This document shows positions 9,468-18,871 of a DNA stretch of 63,040 nucleotides, piece after piece. How positions within the stretch are numbered: position 1 is the first letter of the stretch; each line of letters begins with the position of its first letter. Position numbers and translations under genes: made by a program. Origin of the DNA: Candidatus Heimdallarchaeota archaeon (lineage in GTDB: Archaea; Asgardarchaeota; Heimdallarchaeia; JABLTI01); the NCBI GenBank assembly GCA_019058275.1, contig JAHLVW010000057.1, positions 1 to 63,040 on the forward strand. Direction: 5' to 3'. A model generated the notes under the pieces. That model searched no databases. It worked only from the letters and a program-made list of their open reading frames with translations, and had not been told where the DNA came from.

Positions 9468-10481
9468 TTAGAGCTTTTCTTCTCTAAGATCAATTAATGC
9501 TTCAGCTTCAGGACCAGTACCAACAAATGTCACTGGAACACCAGTTTCTTTTTCAATTTCGGAAATAAATTCAAGAGATTCTTTTGAGAGTTTATCAGCT
9601 GATTTGGCTCCTGCAACTTCAGGAAAGATTATATCAAGTTTTGTCAGTGCGATTTGTGTTGCACCATTTAATCTTACTGCTTTTCTAGCAACATCAAAAT
9701 CGATTGGAGCTGATCTTCTAGCTCTACCAGTAACTGTGCCATGTTCAACCCAACCTCTTTTCTCCATTTCTTCTTCAGAAAGTGTTCCAGGCATAGGTCC
9801 TTCCCCAACTCTCGTCATGAACGCTTTGAAGACTATAATTACTTCATCAACTTTAGTTGGTCCAATACCAACATCAGAGCATATTTGTGGAGCAGAAACA
9901 TCTTTACTAGTAACAAAAGGATAAGTTCCATGAAAGAGAGAAAGCATGGTTCCTTGAGTTCCTTCAAGAACAACATTTTTACCTGCTTCAATTGCTTCAT
10001 TTATTTCTGTTGAAACATCAGTCAAGTAGGGTTCTAGCTGTGGAAATTCCTTAGCAAGTCTTAGAGTTCGTTTAGCACGATCTTGATTTGCTGGACCACA
10101 ACCTGTACCAGTGCTACCGATTTTTTTACTGAAATGTTTGTCTTTTTGGTCAATTTCTTTATGTTGACTTTCAATTACACCTGCTTGGTAATCAATTGCA
10201 ATTCGGTCTTTACAACCAGTTTCTTCTATCTCCTTGAGAAAAATGTCAGGATCAACTAATACTCCTGCACCAATTAACAAACGAGATTTCTTACTAGTGA
10301 ATCCGCTAGGAATCATTCTTAAACCATATTTCTTGCCTTCAAAGACAACGGTGTGACCAGCATTTGTTCCAACACCACTACGTGCAATAATTGCAGGATT
10401 CTCTGAATAAGCAATATAGCTTATGATTTTTCCTTTGCCTTCATCGCCCCAAAAACCACCAACAATAATTGTAACAGTCAT
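9468..10481 (-). CDS. purA: Adenylosuccinate synthetase
   Basis: Joins IMP and aspartate using GTP, the first committed step from IMP to AMP. The N-terminal GGFWGDEGKGK P-loop, the NAGHTV motif (about residues 41-46), the GSTGTGCGPA loop and the C-terminal GTGPE segment are all present. At 337 residues it is the short archaeal form, about 90 shorter than bacterial PurA, as in other archaea. It is a single gene on the minus strand, separate from the purine cluster at 50.8-61.5 kb. Its 3' end is followed by a pyrimidine-rich stretch (9445-9467, minus-strand sense) that could terminate transcription. Confidence 0.96.
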   Translation of the reverse strand: MTVTIIVGGFWGDEGKGKIISYIAYSENPAIIARSGVGTNAGHTVVFEGKKYGLRMIPSGFTSKKSRLLIGAGVLVDPDIFLKEIEETGCKDRIAIDYQAGVIESQHKEIDQKDKHFSKKIGSTGTGCGPANQDRAKRTLRLAKEFPQLEPYLTDVSTEINEAIEAGKNVVLEGTQGTMLSLFHGTYPFVTSKDVSAPQICSDVGIGPTKVDEVIIVFKAFMTRVGEGPMPGTLSEEEMEKRGWVEHGTVTGRARRSAPIDFDVARKAVRLNGATQIALTKLDIIFPEVAGAKSADKLSKESLEFISEIEKETGVPVTFVGTGPEAEALIDLREEKL

Positions 10482-10757
10482 GTGATAGTATCCATCCAGA
10501 TTTATTATCGAATGTGAGACATTCTATTTACAAATAATAAAGTCCTATTGTTAACATGATAATGCTAACATGCTTAAGAGCGATTAACAAAATGATGTTG
10601 ATTGCTTTTTTATAAAGTAGAAAGCTCGATTTTGCGAAAGATTAATAATCAAATTAATTAGGGTAAAAAATACTAAAGAAGTTAGTGAGTCTGATACCAG
10701 TCTTACTGAATGCAATTTCTATGACTTTCACTCACTAATGAAAGAAAATCAAAAAGG

Positions 10758-12215
10758 ATGATAAAATTGTCACAACTTGTTCCAAAAAAAATAGCTGAAA
10801 ATATCTATGAGATTCCAAAAAGCGCTAGAAATTATATGAAAGTGCCTACGAGAATCTTTGCTAATGAGAAAATAATCCGAGCAATGGAACAAAAGATGTT
10901 TACACAAGCAACACATGTTGCATGGTTGCCAGGAATCTATAAGCACTCACTAGTCTTACCTGATGGTCATATGGGCTATGGGTTCCCAATAGGTGGTGTT
11001 GCAGCTACTGATTATGATGAAGGCGTCATTAGTCCTGGTGGTGTAGGTTATGATATTAATTGTGGTGTTCGATTACTACGAACTAATTTGAAGAAAGAAG
11101 ATGTTGTTCCGCAAGCTCATAGATTAACTGAAGAGTTGTTTCGAAATGTACCCTCTGGAGTTGGTTCAAAAGCCAAGATTCGTCTTAATAGATCTGAATT
11201 GAATGAATTGTTAACTGAGGGTGCAAAATATTGTGTAAAAAGAGGACTTGGTTGGGATGAAGATATTGACCATTGTGAAGAAAATGGTGCTTTATCAAAT
11301 GCTGATATCGAAACACTCTCTGACAGAGCAATCCAAAGAGGTATGCCACAAGCAGGTAGTTTAGGTAGTGGTAACCATTTCATAGAAATTCAATATGTAG
11401 ACAAGATTTACGATGACGACTTAGCAAAAGCAATGGGAGTCATTGAACTAGGGCAAGTCGTGGTTATGATTCACACTGGTAGTAGGGGTCTTGGTCATCA
11501 AATTTGCTCTGATTATCTTAGGAATGTTGAACGAGCTATGCACAAGTACAATATTAAGCCCCCTGACAGAGAACTGGCAAGTGTACCAACACAAAGCGTT
11601 GATGGACAAGCATACTTCAATGCTATGGCTTGTGGTGCTAATTTCGCTTGGGGAAACAGACAAATGATCCTGCATTGGGTTAGAGAAACCTTTGAAAAAC
11701 AATTCAAACAATCTGCAGAAGATATGGATATGCATTTGATCTATGATGTCGCTCACAATATAGCAAAGAAGGAAGAGCACACAATCGATGGAAAGAAAAG
11801 AACAGTTATTACTCATCGAAAAGGAGCAACTCGAGCATTTCCAGCTAACCATCCTGATGTCCCTCAAGCATACAAATCAATTGGTCAACCAGTAATACTA
11901 CCAGGTAGCATGGGAACTGCTTCTTATGTTCTAATCGGTCAACCAAATGGAATGGAAGTAAGCTTTGGAAGCACTGCACATGGTGCTGGTAGAGTAATGA
12001 GTAGAAAAGCAGCTCTCAGACGATTCTGGGGTGAAACTATCAGAGATGAGCTAAAGGGTAAAGGTATCACCGTTAAATCAGCTAATCCTAAAATTATTGC
12101 TGAAGAAGCTCCTGGAGTTTACAAAGACATTGACTCTGTAGCTAATGTTAGTGATGCTCTTGGAATTGGTAAAAAAGTCATAAGAGTGAAACCAATAGCT
12201 GTTGTTAAGGGATAA
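10758..12215 (+). CDS. rtcB: RNA-splicing ligase RtcB
   Basis: Joins RNA 2',3'-cyclic phosphate and 5'-OH ends with Mn2+ and GTP; in archaea it ligates tRNA exons after intron removal. The 485 residues carry the family motifs in order: GGVGYDINCGVR with metal-binding Asp and Cys, the GSLGSGNHF loop, HTGSRGLGHQ, NFAWGNRQ, DVAHNIAKKE, and the late HGAGR motif whose His becomes guanylylated. No intein is present. A TTG at 10767 with GGATGAT upstream is an alternative start, nine bases in. Its substrates include intron-containing tRNAs like tRNA-Arg at 32.7 kb. Confidence 0.97.
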   Translation: MIKLSQLVPKKIAENIYEIPKSARNYMKVPTRIFANEKIIRAMEQKMFTQATHVAWLPGIYKHSLVLPDGHMGYGFPIGGVAATDYDEGVISPGGVGYDINCGVRLLRTNLKKEDVVPQAHRLTEELFRNVPSGVGSKAKIRLNRSELNELLTEGAKYCVKRGLGWDEDIDHCEENGALSNADIETLSDRAIQRGMPQAGSLGSGNHFIEIQYVDKIYDDDLAKAMGVIELGQVVVMIHTGSRGLGHQICSDYLRNVERAMHKYNIKPPDRELASVPTQSVDGQAYFNAMACGANFAWGNRQMILHWVRETFEKQFKQSAEDMDMHLIYDVAHNIAKKEEHTIDGKKRTVITHRKGATRAFPANHPDVPQAYKSIGQPVILPGSMGTASYVLIGQPNGMEVSFGSTAHGAGRVMSRKAALRRFWGETIRDELKGKGITVKSANPKIIAEEAPGVYKDIDSVANVSDALGIGKKVIRVKPIAVVKG

Positions 12216-12252
12216 AACCATTTTTTCCCTATCTTTATCTTTTTTTCCAAAT
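12216..12252 (+). terminator. T-rich archaeal terminator after rtcB
   Basis: Directly after the rtcB stop, two T runs (six and seven Ts) separated by CCCTATCTTTATC form the kind of oligo-T tract that ends transcription in archaea. There is no hairpin. Confidence 0.45.
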
Positions 12253-12322
12253 TAGAATTAATAGTAACGTTTATTCTTAACAATAATATTCTCTAACTAT
12301 TTGGAATTCCGGTGTTTTAATA

Positions 12323-12943
12323 ATGTCATATAATTTTTATCCTGCTCCAGTTTACAAATTTGGCTCATATATAGACTACTTCGCTAAAGAAATGGAAAAG
12401 AAGATTCTTGATTGTGGTGCAGGTGGGAAAAAACCTCCTCTAGCAATGTTTAATGAGCTTGGATTTGAAACACATGGCATTGAAATTTCTGATGAGCAAA
12501 TTAAACTCGCAGAGGAATTCATACAAAAAAATAACATGCAAATCGACATTATCAAAGGTGATATAAGAGAGTTGCCTTATGAAGATGAATCTTTCAGCTT
12601 CGTTTATTCCTATAATACAATTTTTCATTTAACAAAGAAGGATATTAAAAAGGCAATAACTGAGGTAAGAAGGGTTTTAAGAAAAGATGGTTTGTTTTTC
12701 GTTAATTTCATGTCAATGGATGATAAATACTATGGTGAAGGAAAAAAGATAGGAAAAGGTGAATTTGTTCTTGTTAATGAAGAAGGACAAGAAAGATATC
12801 GTACCTTCTTCGAGACTCAAGAAGTAAAAGACTACTTTGATGGTTTTGATTTTCTCCTCTTGGAAAATAGACATATTCGCATGCCAACAATATGGAAAGA
12901 TTACGAAGCAAGTTATATTGATTGTATTGTCAAAAGGAAATAA
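12323..12943 (+). CDS. Class I SAM-dependent methyltransferase
   Basis: Small-molecule or protein methyltransferase of 206 residues with a Rossmann fold. Motif I is LDCGAGG (29-35), the acidic end of beta-2 is in GIEISDEQ (about 53-60), GDIRELPYEDESF marks motifs II/III, and an FXXVYSYNTIFHL strand follows. The following gene at 13067 is a clear tandem paralog, with the same N-terminal APVYKF and the same C-terminal YDFDGFDF-type segment. The shared opening, about 12 residues before the first helix, confirms the starts. The substrate is not predictable from sequence. Confidence 0.85.
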   Translation: MSYNFYPAPVYKFGSYIDYFAKEMEKKILDCGAGGKKPPLAMFNELGFETHGIEISDEQIKLAEEFIQKNNMQIDIIKGDIRELPYEDESFSFVYSYNTIFHLTKKDIKKAITEVRRVLRKDGLFFVNFMSMDDKYYGEGKKIGKGEFVLVNEEGQERYRTFFETQEVKDYFDGFDFLLLENRHIRMPTIWKDYEASYIDCIVKRK

Positions 12944-13066
12944 TAAGAAGCTAACATAATCTTCCTTTCTTTCATATTTTGATAATAAATTAGACCTATA
13001 ACAACTTTAATTCTAAATAGCTGATAAGTTACCTTGATTCATTGGGATTAGTTTAGGTGATTTAGT

Positions 13067-13684
13067 ATGCCAGTTATTATTTTTCAAGCACCAGTATATA
13101 AATTTCTTGCACTTATTGATCATCTCGCTAAAGACATGGAAAAGAAGATATTAGATTGTGGAGCAGGTGGAAGAAGACCTCCCTTAGCACTGTTTCATGA
13201 ACATGGATTCAAATCTTATGGAATTGACATCTCAGAAAACCAAATAAGAAGAGCAAATGAGTTTGCACATAACGAAGGTATGCACTTAAACATCATTAGA
13301 GGAGATATGAGAGATCTGCCTTATGAAGATGAGACCTTTAGTTTTGTATATACTTACAATACAATCTTTTATCTAACAAAGAAGGATATCAAAAAAGCAA
13401 TTGATGAAATCAGAAGAGTTCTAAAAGAAGGTGGTCTATTTTACGTCAATTTCATGTCTGTAGAAGATAACATGTATGGAGAAGGTAAAGAACTTGAAAA
13501 AGGAGAATTTCTCCAAATTGAAGGTGGAGAGGAAATTGTTCATACTTTTCTAGAGGACAATGAAATCGATGATTACTTCGATGGTTTTGATTTCGTTCTA
13601 CGTGAAAAAAGGTACGTTCGTATGCCTACCATCTGTAAAGATTATGAAGCATGCTATTTCGATTGCATTGTTCAAAAGAAATGA
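13067..13684 (+). CDS. Class I SAM-dependent methyltransferase (tandem paralog)
   Basis: A 205-residue methyltransferase, same layout as its neighbour at 12323: motif I LDCGAGG, GIDISENQ, GDMRDLPYEDETF, and a matching C-terminus ending in a DCIVQKK-type tail. The two are alike along their whole length, so this is a recent duplication. A 123-base AT-rich gap separates them, with a TATA-like AATAAATTAG near 12980, so each may have its own promoter. The stop is TGA, at the same position as the paralog's TAA, which shows TGA works as a stop here. Confidence 0.85.
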   Translation: MPVIIFQAPVYKFLALIDHLAKDMEKKILDCGAGGRRPPLALFHEHGFKSYGIDISENQIRRANEFAHNEGMHLNIIRGDMRDLPYEDETFSFVYTYNTIFYLTKKDIKKAIDEIRRVLKEGGLFYVNFMSVEDNMYGEGKELEKGEFLQIEGGEEIVHTFLEDNEIDDYFDGFDFVLREKRYVRMPTICKDYEACYFDCIVQKK

Positions 13685-13755
13685 TTAACTGAAGATACTA
13701 GTTTAGTAGTATTTAATTAAAAGAACATCTCTAATATAATTGGTGTAATTGAAAA

Positions 13756-14505
13756 TTGTCAAATACGCAAACACGTTTTTGTAAATTTTGCGGAGAACAA
13801 GTAGATTTTCTTGCTGAATTTAATGATTACTATTGTCGCTTTTGCCATTCCTATCAAACACATGGCGAATCGATTAGTGTAGGTGGAAAGAAAAGCCCTG
13901 CTTACAATATTGATCCAAACCCTCCTCCAGTAGCTCCACCAGTTTTACCACCTGCATGGCGTGGTAACATTCCGATGTTTAGGCATAGAGAATATTTGGT
14001 TATGCAAGCATTTCTAAGTTGGGGACCTAAATATACTATCTATAATGTTACTGGTCATAAAATGGGCGAAATTAAAGGCAAGATCATTAGCTGGGGTGGT
14101 GAATGGAATTTCTTCGATTTTGAGGGAAGAAAAGTTGCTAATGTTAAAGGAAATCCTACAATTATAACATTCCAGGATAAAAAATTCGACATACGAGATC
14201 ATCAAGGAAGATTCAAAGGAGCTATTAAAGGAAAATATGGTTTTTTAAGAAGAAAATGGGAGCTTTATGATGCAAATGGAAGACTAGTAGGTCGACCTGA
14301 TGAACAAGTATGGATAAAAATGAATTGGCGATTGATTGATCCTCAAGGAAGAATTCTATTAACAGTTGACAAGAAATGGTTTACTTTTAGAGACCAATTT
14401 AGAGTTGTTGTTAGTGAACACATAGATCCTCTAATTGCATTAGCATATGCAGTAGCTATTGATTATATGTACTTTAGAGGGGACAAAAGTAGCAGTAGTT
14501 GGTAA
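13756..14505 (+). CDS. Zinc-ribbon plus LURP-one-related (tubby-like/scramblase-like) protein
   Basis: The N-terminus is a zinc ribbon (Cys9, 12, 27, 30), then a proline-rich linker (about 55-75), then about 150 residues of beta-strands with repeated turns such as YNVTGHKMG, FDFEGRKV, RDHQGRFKG, YDANGRLVG and IDPQGRILL. This recurring pattern (xDxxGR) is that of LURP-one-related/DUF567 proteins, which share a fold with tubby and phospholipid scramblases. The start is TTG at 13756, with GGTGT upstream. A C-terminal hydrophobic segment (about 222-238) may be a membrane contact. The biochemical role is unknown. Confidence 0.72.
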   Translation: MSNTQTRFCKFCGEQVDFLAEFNDYYCRFCHSYQTHGESISVGGKKSPAYNIDPNPPPVAPPVLPPAWRGNIPMFRHREYLVMQAFLSWGPKYTIYNVTGHKMGEIKGKIISWGGEWNFFDFEGRKVANVKGNPTIITFQDKKFDIRDHQGRFKGAIKGKYGFLRRKWELYDANGRLVGRPDEQVWIKMNWRLIDPQGRILLTVDKKWFTFRDQFRVVVSEHIDPLIALAYAVAIDYMYFRGDKSSSSW

Positions 14506-14614
14506 TAACCAACTCTTTTACTCTTTTTTTTAGAATTAAGTGTTATGCATTCAATTTATTTTTATTAGTAAAAATATTTTTAATGCTGACAACCTTGTCT
14601 GGTAATGAATCTTA

Positions 14615-15973
14615 ATGCTAAGTAAAGATCAGTTTAAACTACTAATGCCAATTAATCTCTTCCACACTATGGCTCATATTTACCCTTATTTCTTACCTAT
14701 TTTGATGCAAGTAATACCAAATGAGGATATCTACATTGATTATACTCGAGTAGGAATTATAGCCATGACAAGCGTTCTTGTTATGATTCCGTTTACAATT
14801 ATAATAGGATTCATAGGAGATAGAATACGCAAATGGCGTCTAGAATTAATTATCATAGGGTATATTCTTGTTTTTTCCCACACATTCATCATTTATGCTG
14901 CCAATAGTTTTGCAGTTTTAATAGTAGCAACAGTAGTGGGTGGAATAGGTGCTTCAGTTTTCCATCCGATAGCTCTTCCATTACTATCACAGGAATTTGG
15001 TGCTGAAAGGAATCTCGCCCATAGTTTTAATTTAATCTTTGGAACAATAGGCGCTATTATAACCCCAATAGCAACAATTGGTCTTTCTGGTTGGTTGGGT
15101 TGGAGAACTGCTACATTAATCCTTGGTATTTTTGGTGCAATGTGTTTTCCAATACTAGTAATTATGTTATTACTTGTTAAGAAATATCAAAAATACAAAC
15201 CAATTGAAGATATAGTTATGGGCGAGAAAGTAATTTTTCATGAAAAGAAAATTAAAAAATCAAATCATAAGAAAAGGTTAGCATTAGGTATTATTACTGC
15301 TCCATTAGTTGTTGTGGTTATAGCCCAAGTGATACGTGCAGGAACCTTTCGAATAATTAACACATTCACATCTTTTATTTTTGAAGATCAATTTGGAGCT
15401 ACAAAATTCAACTCAGCTCTGATAATGGCAATAGTTATAGGTGCAGGGGGAGCTTCGACCTTTATTAGCGGCTTTATTTCACCTCGATTAGGTAGCTTGA
15501 AAACACTCATCATCTCTACTATTGCATCAACTATTGTTGCAGTATTTATAGCTATTTTCATTGGTACTCTTGAGATAAAAAACATCGATCTAAAAACATC
15601 TGCATTTGGTATTGCCTTACTAGTAACTGCAGTAATACTGTTCGTACTTCTCACATCTTCATACTATCCCGGAGATCCAGCAAATAACTCATTACTTGTT
15701 GAAATGATACCTCTAGAAATTTTGAGTTCAGCTAATGGCATCATTTCTGCTCTGATGATTGGTATTTCTTCTATTGCTCCATTACTTTTTGGTTATATTG
15801 TCGATAAGCAGTTTAACTTACCATATCAATACTTGTTACCGATTATTTTGTCAGTAATCCCCTTAGCTCTACTATTTTATGTCAAATCAAAAATTGGTTT
15901 TCAAACACCAGAGCAAGTTGAAAGTGAAAGAGCTATGACATTGTTGAACAATAATTCCAATGAAAAAGAGTAA
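14615..15973 (+). CDS. MFS transporter (fosmidomycin-resistance-like)
   Basis: A 452-residue permease with about 12 membrane segments. The opening, with an NLFHTMAHIYPYFLP-like first helix, and the GIGASVFHPIALPLLS segment in helix 4 recall the Fsr (fosmidomycin resistance) branch of the major facilitator superfamily, where a His-Pro in helix 4 is typical. The GDRIRKWR loop is the expected loop 2-3 signature. A charged central loop (about 190-225) separates the two halves. The substrate is unknown. It converges with the broken ZIP gene six bases beyond its stop. Confidence 0.82.
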   Translation: MLSKDQFKLLMPINLFHTMAHIYPYFLPILMQVIPNEDIYIDYTRVGIIAMTSVLVMIPFTIIIGFIGDRIRKWRLELIIIGYILVFSHTFIIYAANSFAVLIVATVVGGIGASVFHPIALPLLSQEFGAERNLAHSFNLIFGTIGAIITPIATIGLSGWLGWRTATLILGIFGAMCFPILVIMLLLVKKYQKYKPIEDIVMGEKVIFHEKKIKKSNHKKRLALGIITAPLVVVVIAQVIRAGTFRIINTFTSFIFEDQFGATKFNSALIMAIVIGAGGASTFISGFISPRLGSLKTLIISTIASTIVAVFIAIFIGTLEIKNIDLKTSAFGIALLVTAVILFVLLTSSYYPGDPANNSLLVEMIPLEILSSANGIISALMIGISSIAPLLFGYIVDKQFNLPYQYLLPIILSVIPLALLFYVKSKIGFQTPEQVESERAMTLLNNNSNEKE

Positions 15974-15979
15974 TTGTTT

Positions 15980-16839
15980 TTATCCTAAATATTCAAACAT
16001 CACTAAACTGCCAGCCATTATGATCATGCCAATAACAACGCCTGCCATTACCAAATTACCTTTCCCATACTCATGAGCTACAGGAATTAATTCATCAATA
16101 GAAATATAGACCATAATACCTGCAACAGCAACTAAACTCACAGCTAAAATCGTTGGATTAAGAAATTTAAATAAAATCGCATACGCAACCAAAGCACCAA
16201 TAGGCTCAGCAATGCCTGAAGCAAATGATAATCCGAAACTCTTCCATTTACTCCCAGTAGCATAAAATATTGGTATTGAGACGCTTATACCTTCAGGAAT
16301 ATTATGAATAGCAATGGCAACTGCAATAGATATCCCAACTGAAATGTCATCTAATGCTGCAGCAAAAGATGCTATACCCTCGGGAAAATTATGTATAGCA
16401 ATTGCGATAGCGGTCACTATCCCCGTTCTTCTTAGATCTTTGTTTTCACCCTCTTCTAGAACTTCTTTGGTACTCGAGCTTCGATAACTTCATCCTTTAC
16501 TATTTCATCTCTACATGCATCCTGTATATCAGAAATAATCTCTTCTTTTCGAGTCATATGATGAGGATTTTTCTCATGAGGTATAAGAAAATCAATGAGA
16601 GCAACAACAGCCATTCCACCAAAAAAAGTAAGATAAAGCCAGTAACTCTTAAGATCTTCAGCAGCTTTAAACATCAACTCCATAAATGAAACCAATATCA
16701 TTACCCCAGCAGAGAGTCCTAGAAAGAATGCTAGGAATGATTTTCTGAATTTCTTAAAGAAGAATGGTACTGCACTACCTATTCCTGTGGATAAACCAGC
16801 GAAAGTTGTTAGGAGGAAAGCTACTAAAACTGTATTCAC
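15980..16839 (-). pseudogene. ZIP-family metal transporter with a frameshift
   Basis: Two minus-strand frames together make one ZIP zinc/iron permease. The first (GTG 16839 to TAG 16456, 127 residues) supplies helices 1-3 and the variable cytoplasmic loop. The second supplies helices 4-8 with the metal-site motifs HNFPEG and HNIPEG. Reading the second frame upstream gives EVLEEGENKDLRRTG-type sequence that joins naturally to the first frame's RVPK at about 16460-16470, so a single-base change explains the break. Joined, it would be about 286 residues, normal for ZupT-like proteins. It could be a real mutation, a sequencing error, or less likely programmed frameshifting. AGGT precedes the GTG start. 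Confidence 0.85.
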
Positions 16840-16947
16840 TTCAAACCTACCCTAAAAGTTCTCAACCTAATAATATATTTTCAAATACAATATACTATTT
16901 GATATACCAATAAAAGATAATTCCCTTTAGTTTTTACCCACAAGGAT

Positions 16948-16955
16948 TTTTATAT
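16948..16955 (+). promoter_or_regulatory. TATA box for a leaderless transcript
   Basis: TTTTTATA at 16948-16955 lies about 25 bases before the ATG at 16976. At the normal archaeal TATA-to-start distance the transcript would begin at or next to the start codon, so the mRNA is probably leaderless. No Shine-Dalgarno is seen. Confidence 0.5.
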
Positions 16956-16975
16956 CTCTAAACCTTAAAAAAGCT

Positions 16976-17476
16976 ATGAACCAAGATAATCAGTTAGTAA
17001 TGAAATTTGTTAAAATTGCTTTCATGGCTTTTGCTGCGGTTTTTAGTTTAGTTGCCACAATCCTCGTCTTTGTTACCGATTTTGGCGGTTGGTGGGAAGG
17101 CGGAGGATCTAACTATTATTTTTGGGTAGGAGCCCCATATGCTCCTGCTTGGGCTCAACTTTTTCTTGTTTTGCTAGGGCTTTTGTTTCTTGCATTATTA
17201 GGAATTTCAGTATTTTTAGGAATTCTTACACTATTAGATAAACAAACAGTCATTGTAAAGATTCTAAGCTTTATTGGTGTTGGTGGAGCAATCGTAGGAT
17301 TTGTCTTAACAGGAATAACAGTTGGAGCATTAGCCATATTTGCATCTGGATATGAATGGTGGTTAGATACTAGTTTCTATAGCTCACTTGTTGGATCTAT
17401 AATAGTTGGTATATTCTACATCCTCTATGCTGTTATGGGAATGGTTATGAAACCATCAGAAACCCCTGCAAAATAA
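16976..17476 (+). CDS. Four-TM integral membrane protein, unknown function
   Basis: I do not recognise this 166-residue protein. It has four strong hydrophobic segments (about 12-30, 57-82, 92-120 and 135-158). The loop between helices 1 and 2 is rich in Trp, Gly and Tyr (GGWWEGGGSNYYFWVG-like), and a second Trp-containing loop (YEWWLDTSFY) lies between helices 3 and 4. Both loops would be on the same face of the membrane. The start is supported by the TATA position. There is no operon partner: the neighbours are on the other strand. Confidence 0.7.
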   Translation: MNQDNQLVMKFVKIAFMAFAAVFSLVATILVFVTDFGGWWEGGGSNYYFWVGAPYAPAWAQLFLVLLGLLFLALLGISVFLGILTLLDKQTVIVKILSFIGVGGAIVGFVLTGITVGALAIFASGYEWWLDTSFYSSLVGSIIVGIFYILYAVMGMVMKPSETPAK

Positions 17477-17541
17477 AGTAACAAAAATCCATTATAACAA
17501 AATGCAAAAGAAAGTAATAGGATACAGTATTGTATCCTAAT

Positions 17542-18291
17542 TTATTCCTTTTTTATTTTACCAACAGGTGCTACGTAGAGTGATATTTCATCATTCCCAT
17601 CAACACCAATGAAATCGTCTAACAATTTTTGTTGATATGCAACTATAGCACAAGTGCCTGCATTAATTCCTTCACAAGCAAGATAGAGATTCTGACAAAT
17701 ATGACCAACGCTCATGAGAATATCTTTAAAAGAGTCTTCACCATAACGCCATTCTGTACGGTATGGTCTTACACTCCAAATGAAAACAACAGAACCTTTT
17801 CCAATGAATGTTTGACCATTGTTTATTTTCCCCATCTTTTCTGGCATTTCTTTAGGATCCAGTGACTTTAGAAACAGCAACTTGTGTTCTATTGCCAAAT
17901 ACCTGTATAAACCTGATTCGATGCCCTCAACGCGATTTACCACTAGATAGGTTTCAAAAGGATGCATAGCTCCTCCTGAAGGAACAGTTCGAAGGGTTAT
18001 CCGTCCTTCTCTTGCTAATTCTTTAACACCTTGAGTTGTCCAAAGTAAATATGAGAATTCTTCTAAGGTTAATGATTCATCTGTATATTTGCGATGACTA
18101 ATTCGATTTGTTATAGCTTTCAACAATGGAATGTTTCCAACTGTAAAATCATCAGGAGAAACTAAATCTACTAATTTAGCATCTTCAGTATAGGGTTTTT
18201 GAATGGGAGGTAAGGGTAAACCTTTCCTTTGATCTGATTCTTCAGTAATAATTGGATTTTTCAAATGTTTTCTGTATCCCATAGTACTCAA
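17542..18291 (-). CDS. SagB-type FMN oxidoreductase (nitroreductase superfamily)
   Basis: Predicted FMN-dependent dehydrogenase of the SagB/ThcOx group, about 249 residues. Typical elements are NRISHRKYTDESLTLEEFSYLLW (arginine for FMN phosphate at the start of a helix), the RTVPSGGAMHPFETYLVV segment, the central RPYRTEWRYGE-like motif and the GHICQNLYLACEG helix near the C-terminus. In RiPP clusters such enzymes oxidise azoline rings, but no cyclodehydratase or precursor is nearby, so a free-standing redox role is as likely. The ORF starts at TTG 18291; ATG 18282, three codons in, is an equally good start. Confidence 0.85.
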   Translation of the reverse strand: MSTMGYRKHLKNPIITEESDQRKGLPLPPIQKPYTEDAKLVDLVSPDDFTVGNIPLLKAITNRISHRKYTDESLTLEEFSYLLWTTQGVKELAREGRITLRTVPSGGAMHPFETYLVVNRVEGIESGLYRYLAIEHKLLFLKSLDPKEMPEKMGKINNGQTFIGKGSVVFIWSVRPYRTEWRYGEDSFKDILMSVGHICQNLYLACEGINAGTCAIVAYQQKLLDDFIGVDGNDEISLYVAPVGKIKKE

Positions 18292-18439
18292 ACCAACTTA
18301 AACATAATATCAACTGGATATTAAGTGGTCACTCATTTATAATCAGTTGGAATATTCTGACCAAAGTATTGTCACTTGGAAAACTAGAATAACTGCTATA
18401 TCGAAATGATGAAATCCAATTCCACAAAATTGCTTCTAT

Positions 18440-18661
18440 TTAACTGGTTATTTTTTGCTTCATGTGTTCAACTTCACTTTCTGAATCAGCTAAACCAGTA
18501 AATAACCAATGAGTGTCCGTTTTGCAAACAGCACAGGGATGCCAACTACGAACACGAATTCGCTTTAATTGAAAAATTTCGAAATGCAGTTTACGTTCAT
18601 TATAACAATCATCACAAACATGAATCGAAAATTCAACTTTATCTTCTTTCTTACGGAACAT
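18440..18661 (-). CDS. Small two-CxxC zinc-binding protein
   Basis: This 73-residue protein has CDDC (Cys16, 19) and CAVC (Cys43, 46), the ligand set of a zinc ribbon, separated by a basic amphipathic stretch (about 22-40) that could contact nucleic acid. The rest is a short acidic helix. I cannot name a family. It stands alone between the SagB gene and a PRC-barrel-like gene, all on the minus strand, with an AT-rich upstream region. Confidence 0.6.
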   Translation of the reverse strand: MFRKKEDKVEFSIHVCDDCYNERKLHFEIFQLKRIRVRSWHPCAVCKTDTHWLFTGLADSESEVEHMKQKITS

Positions 18662-18871
18662 AATAATAACTAAAGTACTAAATCATTAAAATCTTTCTTA
18701 TAGAAGACTAGATATTCTTTCTTAAGCAGCAAATTATTTATCTGCTTTATATTTCGTTTATTTCACTAGTTTGCAGTTTTCTGTTACATGTTTTAATAAT
18801 TTGGGTGCATATAATGGAAAAGCGAAAGAAAATAGGAATATAATTAATAAAAAAATAAAACAGTAGTGGAT

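Noticed and set aside
17542..18291. RiPP azoline cluster around the SagB-type gene
   Set aside because: No YcaO-type cyclodehydratase, E1-like partner or short precursor with Cys/Ser/Thr-rich core is in the neighbourhood.
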